The notes under the pieces are model-generated. The model made no database searches, was not told the DNA's origin, and saw only the letters and a program-made list of their open reading frames with translations. A program made the translations under genes and the position numbers. From positions 21,843 through 85,842 of the forward strand of contig CAMNGC010000009.1 of NCBI GenBank assembly GCA_946537885.1: 64,000 nucleotides of DNA, in the 5' to 3' direction. The DNA comes from an uncultured Clostridia bacterium (GTDB lineage: Bacteria > Bacillota > Clostridia > Saccharofermentanales > Saccharofermentanaceae). Every line of letters begins with the position of its first letter. The first letter of the stretch is position 1. This document shows, piece by piece, positions 29,786 to 39,561 of this stretch.

Positions 29786-30370
29786 ATGGAATATCCTGAT
29801 GGTTATGTATATGAATTAATGGATAAGGGTGGCCCGACGGATAACAGGGAAGGCTACTTTAAGGAAGCGGTGGACGAGATGATGAGGGCTCGAGTTCTTT
29901 GCGCCAAGGCCAATGCCTGTATGCCGGATAATCCGGGCTATGTCGGTTATCTTGAGGAGCTTTTCGAGAGAAAACTTGATGATGTAAGGATCCTGACGCC
30001 CTTTATCTGTGACTTCGGTAATCGGGTCAAATTCGGTAAGGGAGTATTTATCAATCATTCGGCTATACTCTCGGCATCGGGCGGCATTGAATTCGAGGAT
30101 GGCGTAATGTCAGCTCCGGGGCTTAGGATCGCGACTATCAATCATGATATGAACGATCGTCATCGTATCTATACCTACGGCAAGGTTACGGTCAAGAAGA
30201 ATGCGTGGATCGGTATGAATGTAACGATCTGCCCGGGAGTTACCATCGGTGAATATTCGGTTGTGGCAGCCGGAGCGGTAGTTACAAAGGATGTGCCGCC
30301 TTACGCGGTAGTCGGAGGTGTTCCGGCCAAGGTCATTAAATATCTTGATCCAAATGAACAGAAGGAGTAG
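29786..30370 (+). CDS. Maltose O-acetyltransferase-like hexapeptide acetyltransferase
   Basis: Hexapeptide repeats, [41 protein letters not shown]. Confidence 0.88.
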   Translation: MEYPDGYVYELMDKGGPTDNREGYFKEAVDEMMRARVLCAKANACMPDNPGYVGYLEELFERKLDDVRILTPFICDFGNRVKFGKGVFINHSAILSASGGIEFEDGVMSAPGLRIATINHDMNDRHRIYTYGKVTVKKNAWIGMNVTICPGVTIGEYSVVAAGAVVTKDVPPYAVVGGVPAKVIKYLDPNEQKE

Positions 30371-30372
30371 TT

Positions 30373-30741
30373 ATGGACGACATAGAGATGATCAAGGGCC
30401 TCTATTACCGTTACTGGGAATATATGATCAGTAAGGATCAGCAAGGGCTTAGAAGTCTAATGGCGGATGATTATTACTTGATGCATATGACGGGTGTTAA
30501 GCAGTCGGCGGACGAGTTTATAAAGGGGCTCTCGGATGGAACATTTAATTATTATTCGGCTTCTCATGACAGCATAGAAGTCAGTATAAGCGGAGATTCG
30601 GCACAGATGACAGGAAAGAGCAGAGTGACTGCTGATGTCTATGGCGGCGGTCGACACAGCTGGAGACTTAGAGGAGATTTTACTCTGCGTAAAGAAAAGG
30701 ACGCTTGGTTATTCACGAGTTCAAGAGCATCAACATATTAA
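30373..30741 (+). CDS. NTF2-like/SnoaL-like small protein
   Basis: 122 aa with NTF2-like pattern, operon context. Confidence 0.65.
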   Translation: MDDIEMIKGLYYRYWEYMISKDQQGLRSLMADDYYLMHMTGVKQSADEFIKGLSDGTFNYYSASHDSIEVSISGDSAQMTGKSRVTADVYGGGRHSWRLRGDFTLRKEKDAWLFTSSRASTY

Positions 30742-30756
30742 TAAGGAGGCTATATC

Positions 30757-31599
30757 ATGGAAAAGATCATCTTAAACAATAAGCTGGAGTGCCCGGCAGT
30801 AGGCATAGGTACTTTTATGCTTCAACCTGCCGATGCGCAGAAAAGTGTAAGGGAAGCCCTCAAGATGGGCTATCGCCTTGTAGATACGGCAAATGCATAT
30901 GTAAACGAGAGAGCAGTAGGGCGCGGAATTAAGGAGAGCGGTATCCCCAGAGAAGAAGTCTTCCTGTCAACAAAGCTATGGCCCAGCGAATATGAGAACG
31001 AGGAAGCAGTCGACGAGACCCTTGCCAGATTGGGCGTGGATTATGTGGATCTGCTCTATATTCACCAACCTGCCGGAAACTGGCTGTCAGGCTACCGACT
31101 TCTGGAGAAGGCCTATAAGGAAGGAAAAGCAAGGGCGATAGGTATCTCTAATTTTGAAGGCAAATATATAGAAGAACTTGAGACAAAGTGGGAGATAGTC
31201 CCACAGTTTATACAGGTTGAGGCTCATCCTTACTTTACCCAGAAGGATTTAAGGAAAACTCTCGAAAAGTATGATATCAAGCTTATGAGCTGGTATCCGC
31301 TGGGACATGGAGATAAGTCTCTGATAAACGAATCGATATTCGCGGAACTTGGAAAGAAATATGGAAAGACTCCTGCACAGATAATCCTTCACTGGCATAC
31401 TCAGATGGGATTTGTGGTTATTCCCGGCAGTAAGAATGTCGATCATATAAGAGATAACCTTGATATCATGGATTTCAAGCTGACAGATGAAGAAATGGAT
31501 AGGATCGCAACACTTGATAAGGGGCAGAGATACTACCATCGCACAGATTCTCAGTTGGAGAGCTTCGCTAATTGGAGTCCTGCATACGAGATGGCGTGA
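30757..31599 (+). CDS. Aldo/keto reductase
   Basis: GYRLVDTANAYVNERAVGRG, VDYVDLLYIHQP, FVVIPGSKN. Confidence 0.93.
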   Translation: MEKIILNNKLECPAVGIGTFMLQPADAQKSVREALKMGYRLVDTANAYVNERAVGRGIKESGIPREEVFLSTKLWPSEYENEEAVDETLARLGVDYVDLLYIHQPAGNWLSGYRLLEKAYKEGKARAIGISNFEGKYIEELETKWEIVPQFIQVEAHPYFTQKDLRKTLEKYDIKLMSWYPLGHGDKSLINESIFAELGKKYGKTPAQIILHWHTQMGFVVIPGSKNVDHIRDNLDIMDFKLTDEEMDRIATLDKGQRYYHRTDSQLESFANWSPAYEMA

Positions 31600-31620
31600 A
31601 TCCGTCAGGGGGCAAGATAT

Positions 31621-31647
31621 AGCGGCTGCGTTTGCGGCCGCTTTTTT
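31621..31647 (+). terminator. Rho-independent terminator after AKR gene
   Basis: AGCGGC-N10-GCCGCTTTTTT. Confidence 0.8.
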
Positions 31648-31867
31648 AGCGGAATTTTAAGCATTGTGATCAAGGCTCGCACGGCTTCGGGTAAGGTTGA
31701 TGTAAAAACGCCGGGATCCATTCCAAAGGATATTCCAAGCTTTCAGTGAAGAAACCGAAAGCCTTTTATTATTCGCCTGCTCTGATTTATCGAGCAGGTG
31801 ATATGGTACAATCTATAGGCAGGGGCTTTTATAAAGCTCCACGGATCGGGAGGATAGAATATAGAAT

Positions 31868-33574
31868 ATGGTAAATGAAGGGAATAAAGTAATCAGTCTT
31901 ATTTACCCGAATTGTAAGGCTGAATATAAGACTATGTCAGATACGGCATGTCACGACCTTGGCCTTGATAATATCGTGGGCAAGATCAGCTCAGATCCTA
32001 AAGAACAGCAAATGATACTGAGGACTTTGTGTAAGATGACTTCTTCTTCGGAAGTCGCTTCCTACAGGCAGGAGATTTTCGATGATTTCCTAAGGCTCCC
32101 CGAACTTAGTGACAAGCTGCTCGAGCTCATGAATCAGATCGAGTATCTGAAGGATTACGGAACCTGGCGTAAGAGCGCTGATGAGAAGCCCGGATTGTGG
32201 GATCTGATGCACAGGCTGGATGAGCTGGTCACATATATAACCTGTATCGAGGCCTTGAGAGACTGCCTTGCAGACGGACGGATAAAGGCTAAGGGACTTA
32301 CGGACCTTAGGAGATATATTGATGATCTTTATGAAGAAGGTCGCTTCGAGGCAATGAAGAAGGATCTGGCGGGGCTTAAGACTGATGCTTCCTCTATTCA
32401 GAGCGTTACCATAGGGATCAATGTCAACTCCAGATTCGAGGCAGAGAGTCTGGGGCTTGTATCGGTCAATGCCAAGCCATTTAAGAAATCAGGCATAGTG
32501 AGCAGTTTTGCAGATGCGTTGTCTTCCGGAGATAAGCTGAATAAGACGGGCGAGTGGGAAGGCGATATGCATTATGAGCTTGCAGATGCGCCCGGAGCTG
32601 ACAGCTTCCTGGATAAGCTTGATAAGACCGCAGGCGCCATGGCTAAATACACCAATCCCGTCTTATCTTCTGAGGCGACACTGGCATCTGTTCCCGATGG
32701 TGACGGGACGGCTAATTCCACTTTCTATCTGTCTAATGTCGCATCCAAGATGATGTCGCTTCTGGTTAAGAAGCTTCGCGCGACTCTGTCTGTGTATTCG
32801 GATATATCTATAGTAACTATTTCCAAGCTGATACCGGAACTTATCTACTATGTGCGTTGCGCAGAGTTTGCTGCCTCTCTTGCCGATAAGGGGATGATCC
32901 TCAGTAAGCCGGTTCTGATCGGGGATGACAGTTCCGGCAAGACGATGGAATCCAAGGGCTTTTATAATCTTAAGCTGGCTGTGAATCTTACTAAGAGTGA
33001 TGAGATCGTCTCAAATGATCTGATCTTTGATGAAGAGAATATGATATATCTTCTGACTGGTGCCAACAGGGGAGGTAAGACCACTCTTACTCAGGCGATA
33101 GGACTCCTTTTTGTACTGGCTCAGGGCGGCATAAGCGTACCGGCAGAAAGTTTCAGTTATAAGCCGGTGGATATGATCTATACCCATTTTCCGGCAGATG
33201 AAGATAAGACAATGGATCTGGGCCGTCTCGGAGAAGAATGTGTGCGTTTTAAGACGGCTTATTCGGATGCGACCTCTTTATCGCTCCTGCTTCTTAATGA
33301 GAGCTTCTCGACCACTTCCTTTGAAGAGGGCTATTATATTGCGGCAGATGCCGTCAGGGCCCTTCTGAAGAAAGGCGTAAGAACGATATTTAATACTCAT
33401 ATGCATAAGCTTGCGGAAGAGATCACGAATAAGGGGGTATCTTCCATCGTCATGATGAGTCAGGACGGAGTCAGGTCCTTTAAGGTCGTAAAGACTGCCC
33501 CCGAAGGCCTGTCTTATGCGCGTGATATAGCCGAGAAATACGGCGTTACATACGAGATGCTGACGGAAGGATGA
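31868..33574 (+). CDS. MutS-like ATPase (divergent MutS family)
   Basis: P-loop TGANRGGKTTLTQAIG; Walker B-like LLLLNESFSTTSFEEG. Confidence 0.8.
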   Translation: MVNEGNKVISLIYPNCKAEYKTMSDTACHDLGLDNIVGKISSDPKEQQMILRTLCKMTSSSEVASYRQEIFDDFLRLPELSDKLLELMNQIEYLKDYGTWRKSADEKPGLWDLMHRLDELVTYITCIEALRDCLADGRIKAKGLTDLRRYIDDLYEEGRFEAMKKDLAGLKTDASSIQSVTIGINVNSRFEAESLGLVSVNAKPFKKSGIVSSFADALSSGDKLNKTGEWEGDMHYELADAPGADSFLDKLDKTAGAMAKYTNPVLSSEATLASVPDGDGTANSTFYLSNVASKMMSLLVKKLRATLSVYSDISIVTISKLIPELIYYVRCAEFAASLADKGMILSKPVLIGDDSSGKTMESKGFYNLKLAVNLTKSDEIVSNDLIFDEENMIYLLTGANRGGKTTLTQAIGLLFVLAQGGISVPAESFSYKPVDMIYTHFPADEDKTMDLGRLGEECVRFKTAYSDATSLSLLLLNESFSTTSFEEGYYIAADAVRALLKKGVRTIFNTHMHKLAEEITNKGVSSIVMMSQDGVRSFKVVKTAPEGLSYARDIAEKYGVTYEMLTEG

Positions 33575-33578
33575 GATA

Positions 33579-34277
33579 ATGATATACGATTGTCTGATAA
33601 TCGATGACGAGAAGATGCTCGCAGATAACACATGCGAATACTTTAATATGTTCGAGGTGAAGACAGCGGCTGTGTACTGCAAGGAAGATGCTATGGCCTT
33701 TCTCAAAGAGAACGGAGTCAGACTTATCCTGCTGGATATCAATCTCTCTGACGGAAGCGGATTCGAGCTTTGTAAATATATAAGGCAGGAGAGTGATATT
33801 CCCATTATCTTCATATCTGCCAGAAATACCGATGACGACAAGATCATTGCACTTAATATCGGCGGCGACGACTATGTGGAGAAACCATACTCTCTGGGAG
33901 TCCTTCTGGCTAAGGTCAAGGTCGTGTTAAGGCGATTTGCCGAGACCTTCGATCGCAATCCGGATGTCGGCAGCATATATGAGGATGACAGGATCAGGAT
34001 CGACAGTGTCAATAAAGAGTTATATGTTAACGGAGAGCTAAAAAAGCTTACGAATATGGAGTTTATGCTTTTGGAATATCTTGTGTCCAACAGAAACAGA
34101 CTCGTAACCAAGACGGAGCTTTTCGATAATGTGTGGAAAGATAAGTTTACATCGGATGGTACTCTTAATGTGCATATAAGAAAGCTTCGAGAAGCGATAG
34201 AACCTGACTCGAGAACTCCCAAGTACATAGTTACCGTATGGAAAGAGGGCTACAGATTCGTGACCGGAGAGAGCTGA
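33579..34277 (+). CDS. OmpR-family response regulator (BceR-like)
   Basis: Receiver domain plus winged-helix C-terminus (LLEYLVSNRNRLVTKTELFDNVW...LNVHIRKLREAI). Confidence 0.93.
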   Translation: MIYDCLIIDDEKMLADNTCEYFNMFEVKTAAVYCKEDAMAFLKENGVRLILLDINLSDGSGFELCKYIRQESDIPIIFISARNTDDDKIIALNIGGDDYVEKPYSLGVLLAKVKVVLRRFAETFDRNPDVGSIYEDDRIRIDSVNKELYVNGELKKLTNMEFMLLEYLVSNRNRLVTKTELFDNVWKDKFTSDGTLNVHIRKLREAIEPDSRTPKYIVTVWKEGYRFVTGES

Positions 34278-35533
34278 TGAAGAAGAGTCTGTTTATAATC
34301 TTACTTGTTGTGACCTTTATCATTGAGGCTGCGCTGTGCTTTGAGCTATATGGCAAGATGTCATCCGTTAGTATGGATAATGTTGTCGTAAACCGACTTG
34401 TTAAGACTATCGAGGCTTCTTACGGCGATGATTTCGTCTATGACGGAGAGTTGGATTATGTGCTTCTTGACGAGGAAGGAAAAGTCCTTATGAGAACTGG
34501 AGAGGGACTTAGCGAGACTGTCAATGAGGCCGTCTCCAATTCTGATATCATGCTTGATGTCCGCTTGCCTTCCTCGCAGAAAGGAATGCTCATTGTAAGA
34601 AATACTACATCAGACAGGATCCAAAGAGTCAAGAATGATATCATCCTCACCGTGATCATCATATCTCTTACGCAGATCATAATAGTAGTAGTTTATTTTG
34701 CCTATATAGACAAATATGTAATCCGTCCTTTTAAGGATCTTCGAGCCTTTGCTGCAAGAGTCGCAGCAGGTGACCTTGATATTCCCATCAATATGGATCG
34801 AAAACACATTTTCGGTGAGTTTACCGAGGGCTTCGATATTATGAGGAGCGAACTTAAGCGGGCCAGAGCTGCCGAGAAGAAGGCCTATGACGACAAGAAG
34901 GAGATGGTAGCCAAGCTTTCACATGATATAAAGACGCCCATTGCTTCCATCAAGACCACATCTGAGATCGGCTCGGTCTTAAGCGAGAATGAGAAGACAA
35001 GGCAGTATTTCGATCAGATCAATATAAAATCGGATCAGATCACCGTGCTGGTAGATAATCTCTTTAACTCGTCAGTAAACGATATCACGGAGATCCCCGT
35101 ATCTCCTGTCGAAAGGGACAGCTCCTTTTTGTCGTCCCTTATCGCTGATTCGGACTTCCTTAAGAAATCATCCGTACCTTCGATCCCTTCCTGTAAGATC
35201 TATGTCGATAAACTTAGGTTACAGCAGGTCATGGACAATATCTTCATGAATTCCTATAAGTATGCAGATACGGAAATCGAGTGCCGGGCAGAACTTAGCG
35301 AGGATTATCTGATCATCAGCGTAAGGGATTTCGGTCCCGGCGTAGAGGAAGAGGAAATCCCTTTGCTTACTGAGAAATATAAGAGGGGCAGTAATACTGA
35401 AGGGAAGGAAGGAGCAGGTTTGGGGCTCTTCCTGGCCGATTATTATATGAAGAATATGGAGGGTAAGCTTGCCCTTGACAAGGCTGATCCCGGCCTTAAG
35501 CTGTCAGTCTATATCCGCAGGGTCAAGAACTGA
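34277..35533 (+). CDS. Sensor histidine kinase
   Basis: TM, HAMP-like, KLSHDIKTPIASIK H-box, GPGVEEEEIPLLTEKY, GAGLGLFLADYY. Confidence 0.93.
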   Translation: MKKSLFIILLVVTFIIEAALCFELYGKMSSVSMDNVVVNRLVKTIEASYGDDFVYDGELDYVLLDEEGKVLMRTGEGLSETVNEAVSNSDIMLDVRLPSSQKGMLIVRNTTSDRIQRVKNDIILTVIIISLTQIIIVVVYFAYIDKYVIRPFKDLRAFAARVAAGDLDIPINMDRKHIFGEFTEGFDIMRSELKRARAAEKKAYDDKKEMVAKLSHDIKTPIASIKTTSEIGSVLSENEKTRQYFDQINIKSDQITVLVDNLFNSSVNDITEIPVSPVERDSSFLSSLIADSDFLKKSSVPSIPSCKIYVDKLRLQQVMDNIFMNSYKYADTEIECRAELSEDYLIISVRDFGPGVEEEEIPLLTEKYKRGSNTEGKEGAGLGLFLADYYMKNMEGKLALDKADPGLKLSVYIRRVKN

Positions 35534-35544
35534 TATTAAACCCG

Positions 35545-35584
35545 ATTTAAGGTTTATTTAAGATTTCCTTAAAGTCATTTAAGG
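35545..35584 (+). promoter_or_regulatory. Candidate response-regulator binding repeats upstream of ABC genes
   Basis: ATTTAAGG (35545), ATTTAAGA (35556), CCTTAAA inverted (35567), ATTTAAGG (35577). Confidence 0.55.
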
Positions 35585-35623
35585 ATATCCTGCGTATGAT
35601 TAAGACAACAGGAGGATAGATCC

Positions 35624-36379
35624 ATGAAAAATATTATCGAAACAAAGCAGTTATCCAAGACATTCTCGAACGGCGGCGTACAGCAGCACGTTCTTCGTAA
35701 CATCGACCTTCAGATCAGGGAAGGTGACTTCACCGTTATCATGGGCGCATCAGGCGCAGGTAAGTCAACCTTACTATATGCCCTATCAGGGATGGATAAG
35801 CCTACTCTGGGCGATGTTATTTTCGATGGCGAAAATATTTCTAAGAAGTCATCCGATGATATGGCTTTCTTCAGAAGAAAGAATTGCGGATTCGTATTCC
35901 AGCAGACTTATCTCGTAGACTCCATGAGCGTCATGGATAATGTCCTGTCAGCAGCGCTTCTTGTTATGAAGGATAAGAAGCAGGCGCTTGCCAAGGCAAA
36001 AGAAGTTCTTAAAGCAGTGGATATAGATGAATCAATGTGGGATAAGTTCCCCACCCAGATCTCAGGCGGTGAGGGACAGAGGGTAGGTATGGCAAGGGCT
36101 CTTGTAAACGAACCGAAACTACTTTTCGCTGATGAACCTACAGGAGCCCTTAACTCGAAAACAGGTAAGGATGTGCTGGATGCTCTTACGGCATTTAATA
36201 AGAGAGGCCAGTCCATCGTTATGGTAACTCATGATATAACAAGCGCCAGAAGAGGCAACAGGATCCTTTATGTTAAGGATGGTGAGATCTCCGGAGAGTT
36301 GGATCTCGGCGAGTATGTTTCCGGTGATAAGGAACGTCATCAGATCCTTCGTGATTTCCTCGGCAGAATGGGGTGGTGA
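35624..36379 (+). CDS. ABC transporter ATP-binding protein (BceA-like)
   Basis: GASGAGKSTLLYALSG, ISGGEGQRVGMARA, LLFADEPTGALNSKTG. Confidence 0.94.
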   Translation: MKNIIETKQLSKTFSNGGVQQHVLRNIDLQIREGDFTVIMGASGAGKSTLLYALSGMDKPTLGDVIFDGENISKKSSDDMAFFRRKNCGFVFQQTYLVDSMSVMDNVLSAALLVMKDKKQALAKAKEVLKAVDIDESMWDKFPTQISGGEGQRVGMARALVNEPKLLFADEPTGALNSKTGKDVLDALTAFNKRGQSIVMVTHDITSARRGNRILYVKDGEISGELDLGEYVSGDKERHQILRDFLGRMGW

Positions 36380-36381
36380 TC

Positions 36382-38727
36382 ATGAATAAAATATTACTTC
36401 TTTCCAAGTCGCACATTCGTAAGAACAAAGGCGTGAGCGTCGGAATGCTGCTGCTTATAATAATCATGACGCTTATGCTTAATTCCTGCCTGATGCTGGC
36501 TTTTGACGTCTACCCCAAGGCAGAAAAAGAGACCGAGAGACTTCACGGCGGAGACGGTTTTTTTCGTGTAACGGGAGACGTCGAGAAACTTGGTGATGAT
36601 GAGATAGCAGATATCTTCGAGGCGGAAACAGACGAGTATTTTGCATATGATTGCCAGGATTTTTTATGTCCCGTAACTTTCGGTAACGGTGAGCTCGTGA
36701 TTGATAACACCTTTGTCGACTCTTCCGCTTTCTCCTATGAAATGGCATATGTTGAACCGACTTTGGAAGATCTTGATATTACGGAGAACTATATCTATCT
36801 GCCTTATCAATTCTATACCGGCGGCGGTTACAAGACAGGTGATGATTTCAGCATCAAGATCAACGGGCAGAACTATGATTATAAGGTAAGAGGCTTTATC
36901 TATACCGGATATATGGGCTGCAACAATACAGGAGACTTTATCTATGTGCTGGATGATGCTTCTTATGAAGAGTTAAAAGCTTCCTACGCTTCTTCCAACA
37001 GTGCCAAGGTAATCATCTATGATCTTGCTGACGGGGTAAAACACGGCAAGTTCAGGATCGATGTCAGTAACAGAATAATTAATGAAGTTCCCAACGCGGA
37101 GATCGGAGGCCTGACGGCTGAAGATAATAACTCCAACAGAGGTTTTATGTCTTTGATCATAGCGGTTTCTTTCGGAGCCGTATCAGCGATAATCATTCTT
37201 GTAATCATAATGATGCTCGCGAACTGTATTTCTAACTATATCAAGGAAGAGATGAAGACTATGGGAGCGCTCAAGGCGATCGGCTATACCAGCAAGGACC
37301 TTAAGACTTCAGTGGTTCTCCAATTCACATCGATAGCATTGATCGGTTCGATCGTGGGATTAATTATATCCTACCTGATGATGCCTCTGTTCATCTCCTT
37401 CTCGGTCAACCAGATGGGTGTAAAGATAAATGTGGATTTTGTGCCGGCTATTTCCATAGCAGTATTGCTTATAGCGGAGATCCTTATTGTTCTTACATCG
37501 CTTGCTGTTACCCGTAAGCTTAAGAAGATCGAACCTATCATTGCCCTCCGTAACGGCGTCGAATCACATAACTTCAAGAAAAACAGAGTAAGACTTGATA
37601 GGAGCAGCTCGAATGTCAATCTTGCTCTTGCCATGAAGACCATGCTCCAGAATAAGAGGCAGAACCTGATAACCTTCTTCGTTACCGGAATGATCATCTT
37701 TATCTGTACGATCGCATTGCTGATGATGGTTAACTTCAATCTTGATCTTAATGTGGATCTTCTTACAACTGAGACCTGTAATGCCGTCATAGTTGTTGAA
37801 CACAATGATGAGACTGAAGTCGAGGCGTATCTTTACGGCAGGGAGGATATCAGAAATATAAGAAGAGTACATGATGTGTCGCTTTTCTACAATTCCGAGG
37901 AGCAGCTTTACGCCACTGTTTTCGATGATACATCAAAGATCAGTAATCAGAATGTATGCTACCAGGGTGATATGGCATCTTATGACAACGAGATCTGCAT
38001 AAGCGGTAAGTTTGCCAGAGACTATGGGTTCAAGATAGGTGATGATATTACTATGCAGTATGGAGATATGGAGGCAACTTATCTGATCACCGGCCTGATC
38101 CAGACATCAAATAACTCCGGACGCGAGGCGATCATGAGTGAGGCCGCCATGGAAAGGCTCATCTCTCCGGACTCTGTCATCACTAGCTACTATTTCGATT
38201 GTGATAAGGCTGATACTGACAGGATCTTAGGAGAGATCGAAGATGAATTCGGGACAAAGATCAAGCAGACTGTAAACTTTGATAAGATCATAGAAGGTTC
38301 TGCGACGACATTTAAGACTCTGTCTTCGCTGATGTTGACCGTCATATGCGTTACGAGTGCAGCTGTGATCTTCCTGATCCTTTATCTCCTGATCAAGTCA
38401 CTTATCTACAGCAAGCGTCAGGACTTCGGTGTATATAAGGCGATCGGCTATACTTCCTCCAATCTTATCTATCAGATTGCAGTGAGCTTTATGCCGCCGA
38501 TCATATTGTCAGTGATAGTATTCTCTTTTGTTTCCTATCATTTGGCTAATCCTTATATGAACATCGTAATGATGTCATTCGGTATCGTTAAGGCATCTTT
38601 TAAGATCCCGATCCCCGGAATGATCCTCATCGGCGGAGTATATATCCTGCTATCCTTATTCTTTGCGATATTACAGGCTCGCAGAGTTAAGAATATTGAA
38701 CCATATAAAATGCTGATAGCCGAATAA
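36382..38727 (+). CDS. FtsX-type ABC permease (two FtsX domains, BceB/MacB-like)
   Basis: 784-aa ORF opening at 36373, likely ATG 36382 (MNKILLLSKSHIRKNKG); two FtsX domains; adjacent to ATPase. Confidence 0.88.
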   Translation: MNKILLLSKSHIRKNKGVSVGMLLLIIIMTLMLNSCLMLAFDVYPKAEKETERLHGGDGFFRVTGDVEKLGDDEIADIFEAETDEYFAYDCQDFLCPVTFGNGELVIDNTFVDSSAFSYEMAYVEPTLEDLDITENYIYLPYQFYTGGGYKTGDDFSIKINGQNYDYKVRGFIYTGYMGCNNTGDFIYVLDDASYEELKASYASSNSAKVIIYDLADGVKHGKFRIDVSNRIINEVPNAEIGGLTAEDNNSNRGFMSLIIAVSFGAVSAIIILVIIMMLANCISNYIKEEMKTMGALKAIGYTSKDLKTSVVLQFTSIALIGSIVGLIISYLMMPLFISFSVNQMGVKINVDFVPAISIAVLLIAEILIVLTSLAVTRKLKKIEPIIALRNGVESHNFKKNRVRLDRSSSNVNLALAMKTMLQNKRQNLITFFVTGMIIFICTIALLMMVNFNLDLNVDLLTTETCNAVIVVEHNDETEVEAYLYGREDIRNIRRVHDVSLFYNSEEQLYATVFDDTSKISNQNVCYQGDMASYDNEICISGKFARDYGFKIGDDITMQYGDMEATYLITGLIQTSNNSGREAIMSEAAMERLISPDSVITSYYFDCDKADTDRILGEIEDEFGTKIKQTVNFDKIIEGSATTFKTLSSLMLTVICVTSAAVIFLILYLLIKSLIYSKRQDFGVYKAIGYTSSNLIYQIAVSFMPPIILSVIVFSFVSYHLANPYMNIVMMSFGIVKASFKIPIPGMILIGGVYILLSLFFAILQARRVKNIEPYKMLIAE

Positions 38728-38733
38728 CAGATA

Positions 38734-38766
38734 GCCCCGAAGTGTTGAATGCTTCGGGGCGTCTTT
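38734..38766 (+). terminator. Rho-independent terminator
   Basis: GCCCCGAAG-N9-CTTCGGGGCGTCTTT. Confidence 0.7.
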
Positions 38767-38822
38767 ATAGGATTTGATATTGTTGTTGATAATGGCAGTG
38801 CTTTGCGCAGTTGCAATTACAC

Positions 38823-39314
38823 TTAGAAGGAAGTCGCGCGCAGCTTGTCGATAAAATCTGAGATCTTCTTTTCCTTCTCCTCGGAAGGGGAAGTCTTGGG
38901 ATCAACGAGACTAAGTTCGGCCAACAGAGAATCCGCCCCGGCAAGGGCCCTCATGTTGTCGGCGCACTTCTTGGAATCACCGCCGGCGCTACTGCAGATA
39001 ACGGCAATATTCTTTCCGGACAGGTCATTATCCTCAAGGAAGGTCCTCATAGGCGGGGTAAAGGATCCCGCCCAGACAGGGCTTGCCAGAATTATCAGGT
39101 CATAATCTGATGCGTTAAAACTGTAACTTTCCAATTCCGGCTTTTTCTTAAACATGACGGCAGAGCCGCCCCAAATAAACTTCTTCATGCCCTTATCAGG
39201 ATATGTCTTAACAGGTTTCAATTCTATAAGGTCGGCGCTCAATCCGGTGGCAACTTTCTCGGCGACGTAACGGATGTTGCCTTGAAGTGAGTAGTATACG
39301 ATTGCTGTTTTCAT
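38823..39314 (-). CDS. Flavodoxin
   Basis: TAIVYYSLQGNIRYVAEKVA, ILASPVWAGSFTPPMRTFLE. Confidence 0.9.
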   Translation of the reverse strand: MKTAIVYYSLQGNIRYVAEKVATGLSADLIELKPVKTYPDKGMKKFIWGGSAVMFKKKPELESYSFNASDYDLIILASPVWAGSFTPPMRTFLEDNDLSGKNIAVICSSAGGDSKKCADNMRALAGADSLLAELSLVDPKTSPSEEKEKKISDFIDKLRATSF

Positions 39315-39358
39315 TTTTGAATACCTCGACAGGGAATTATTAATCTAAGGATATCATA

Positions 39359-39376
39359 CTCGAAAAGCTTTTCGAG
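39359..39376. promoter_or_regulatory. Perfect 18-bp palindrome upstream of flavodoxin
   Basis: CTCGAAAAGCTTTTCGAG. Confidence 0.45.
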
Positions 39377-39561
39377 CAGGAAAGATAAGATATTATCAAG
39401 CACCTGTAATAATAAGGGAATTGTGTGGTAGAATAAATAAGGTTTATGTGAAAAAGAGGGACGGAGTCTGATCATATCTTGAGTGGGGTTTCTTTTTAAG
39501 TACTCTCTTTTTGCCGTTAAATCGCGAGAAAATCGTTATATCAGTAACAACGGAGGATTCT

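Noticed and set aside
33060-33330. MutS-like altered Walker motifs as a loss-of-function signature
   Set aside because: As far as I recall, NE-type Walker B variants recur in divergent MutS-like families, so this alone is not evidence of inactivity
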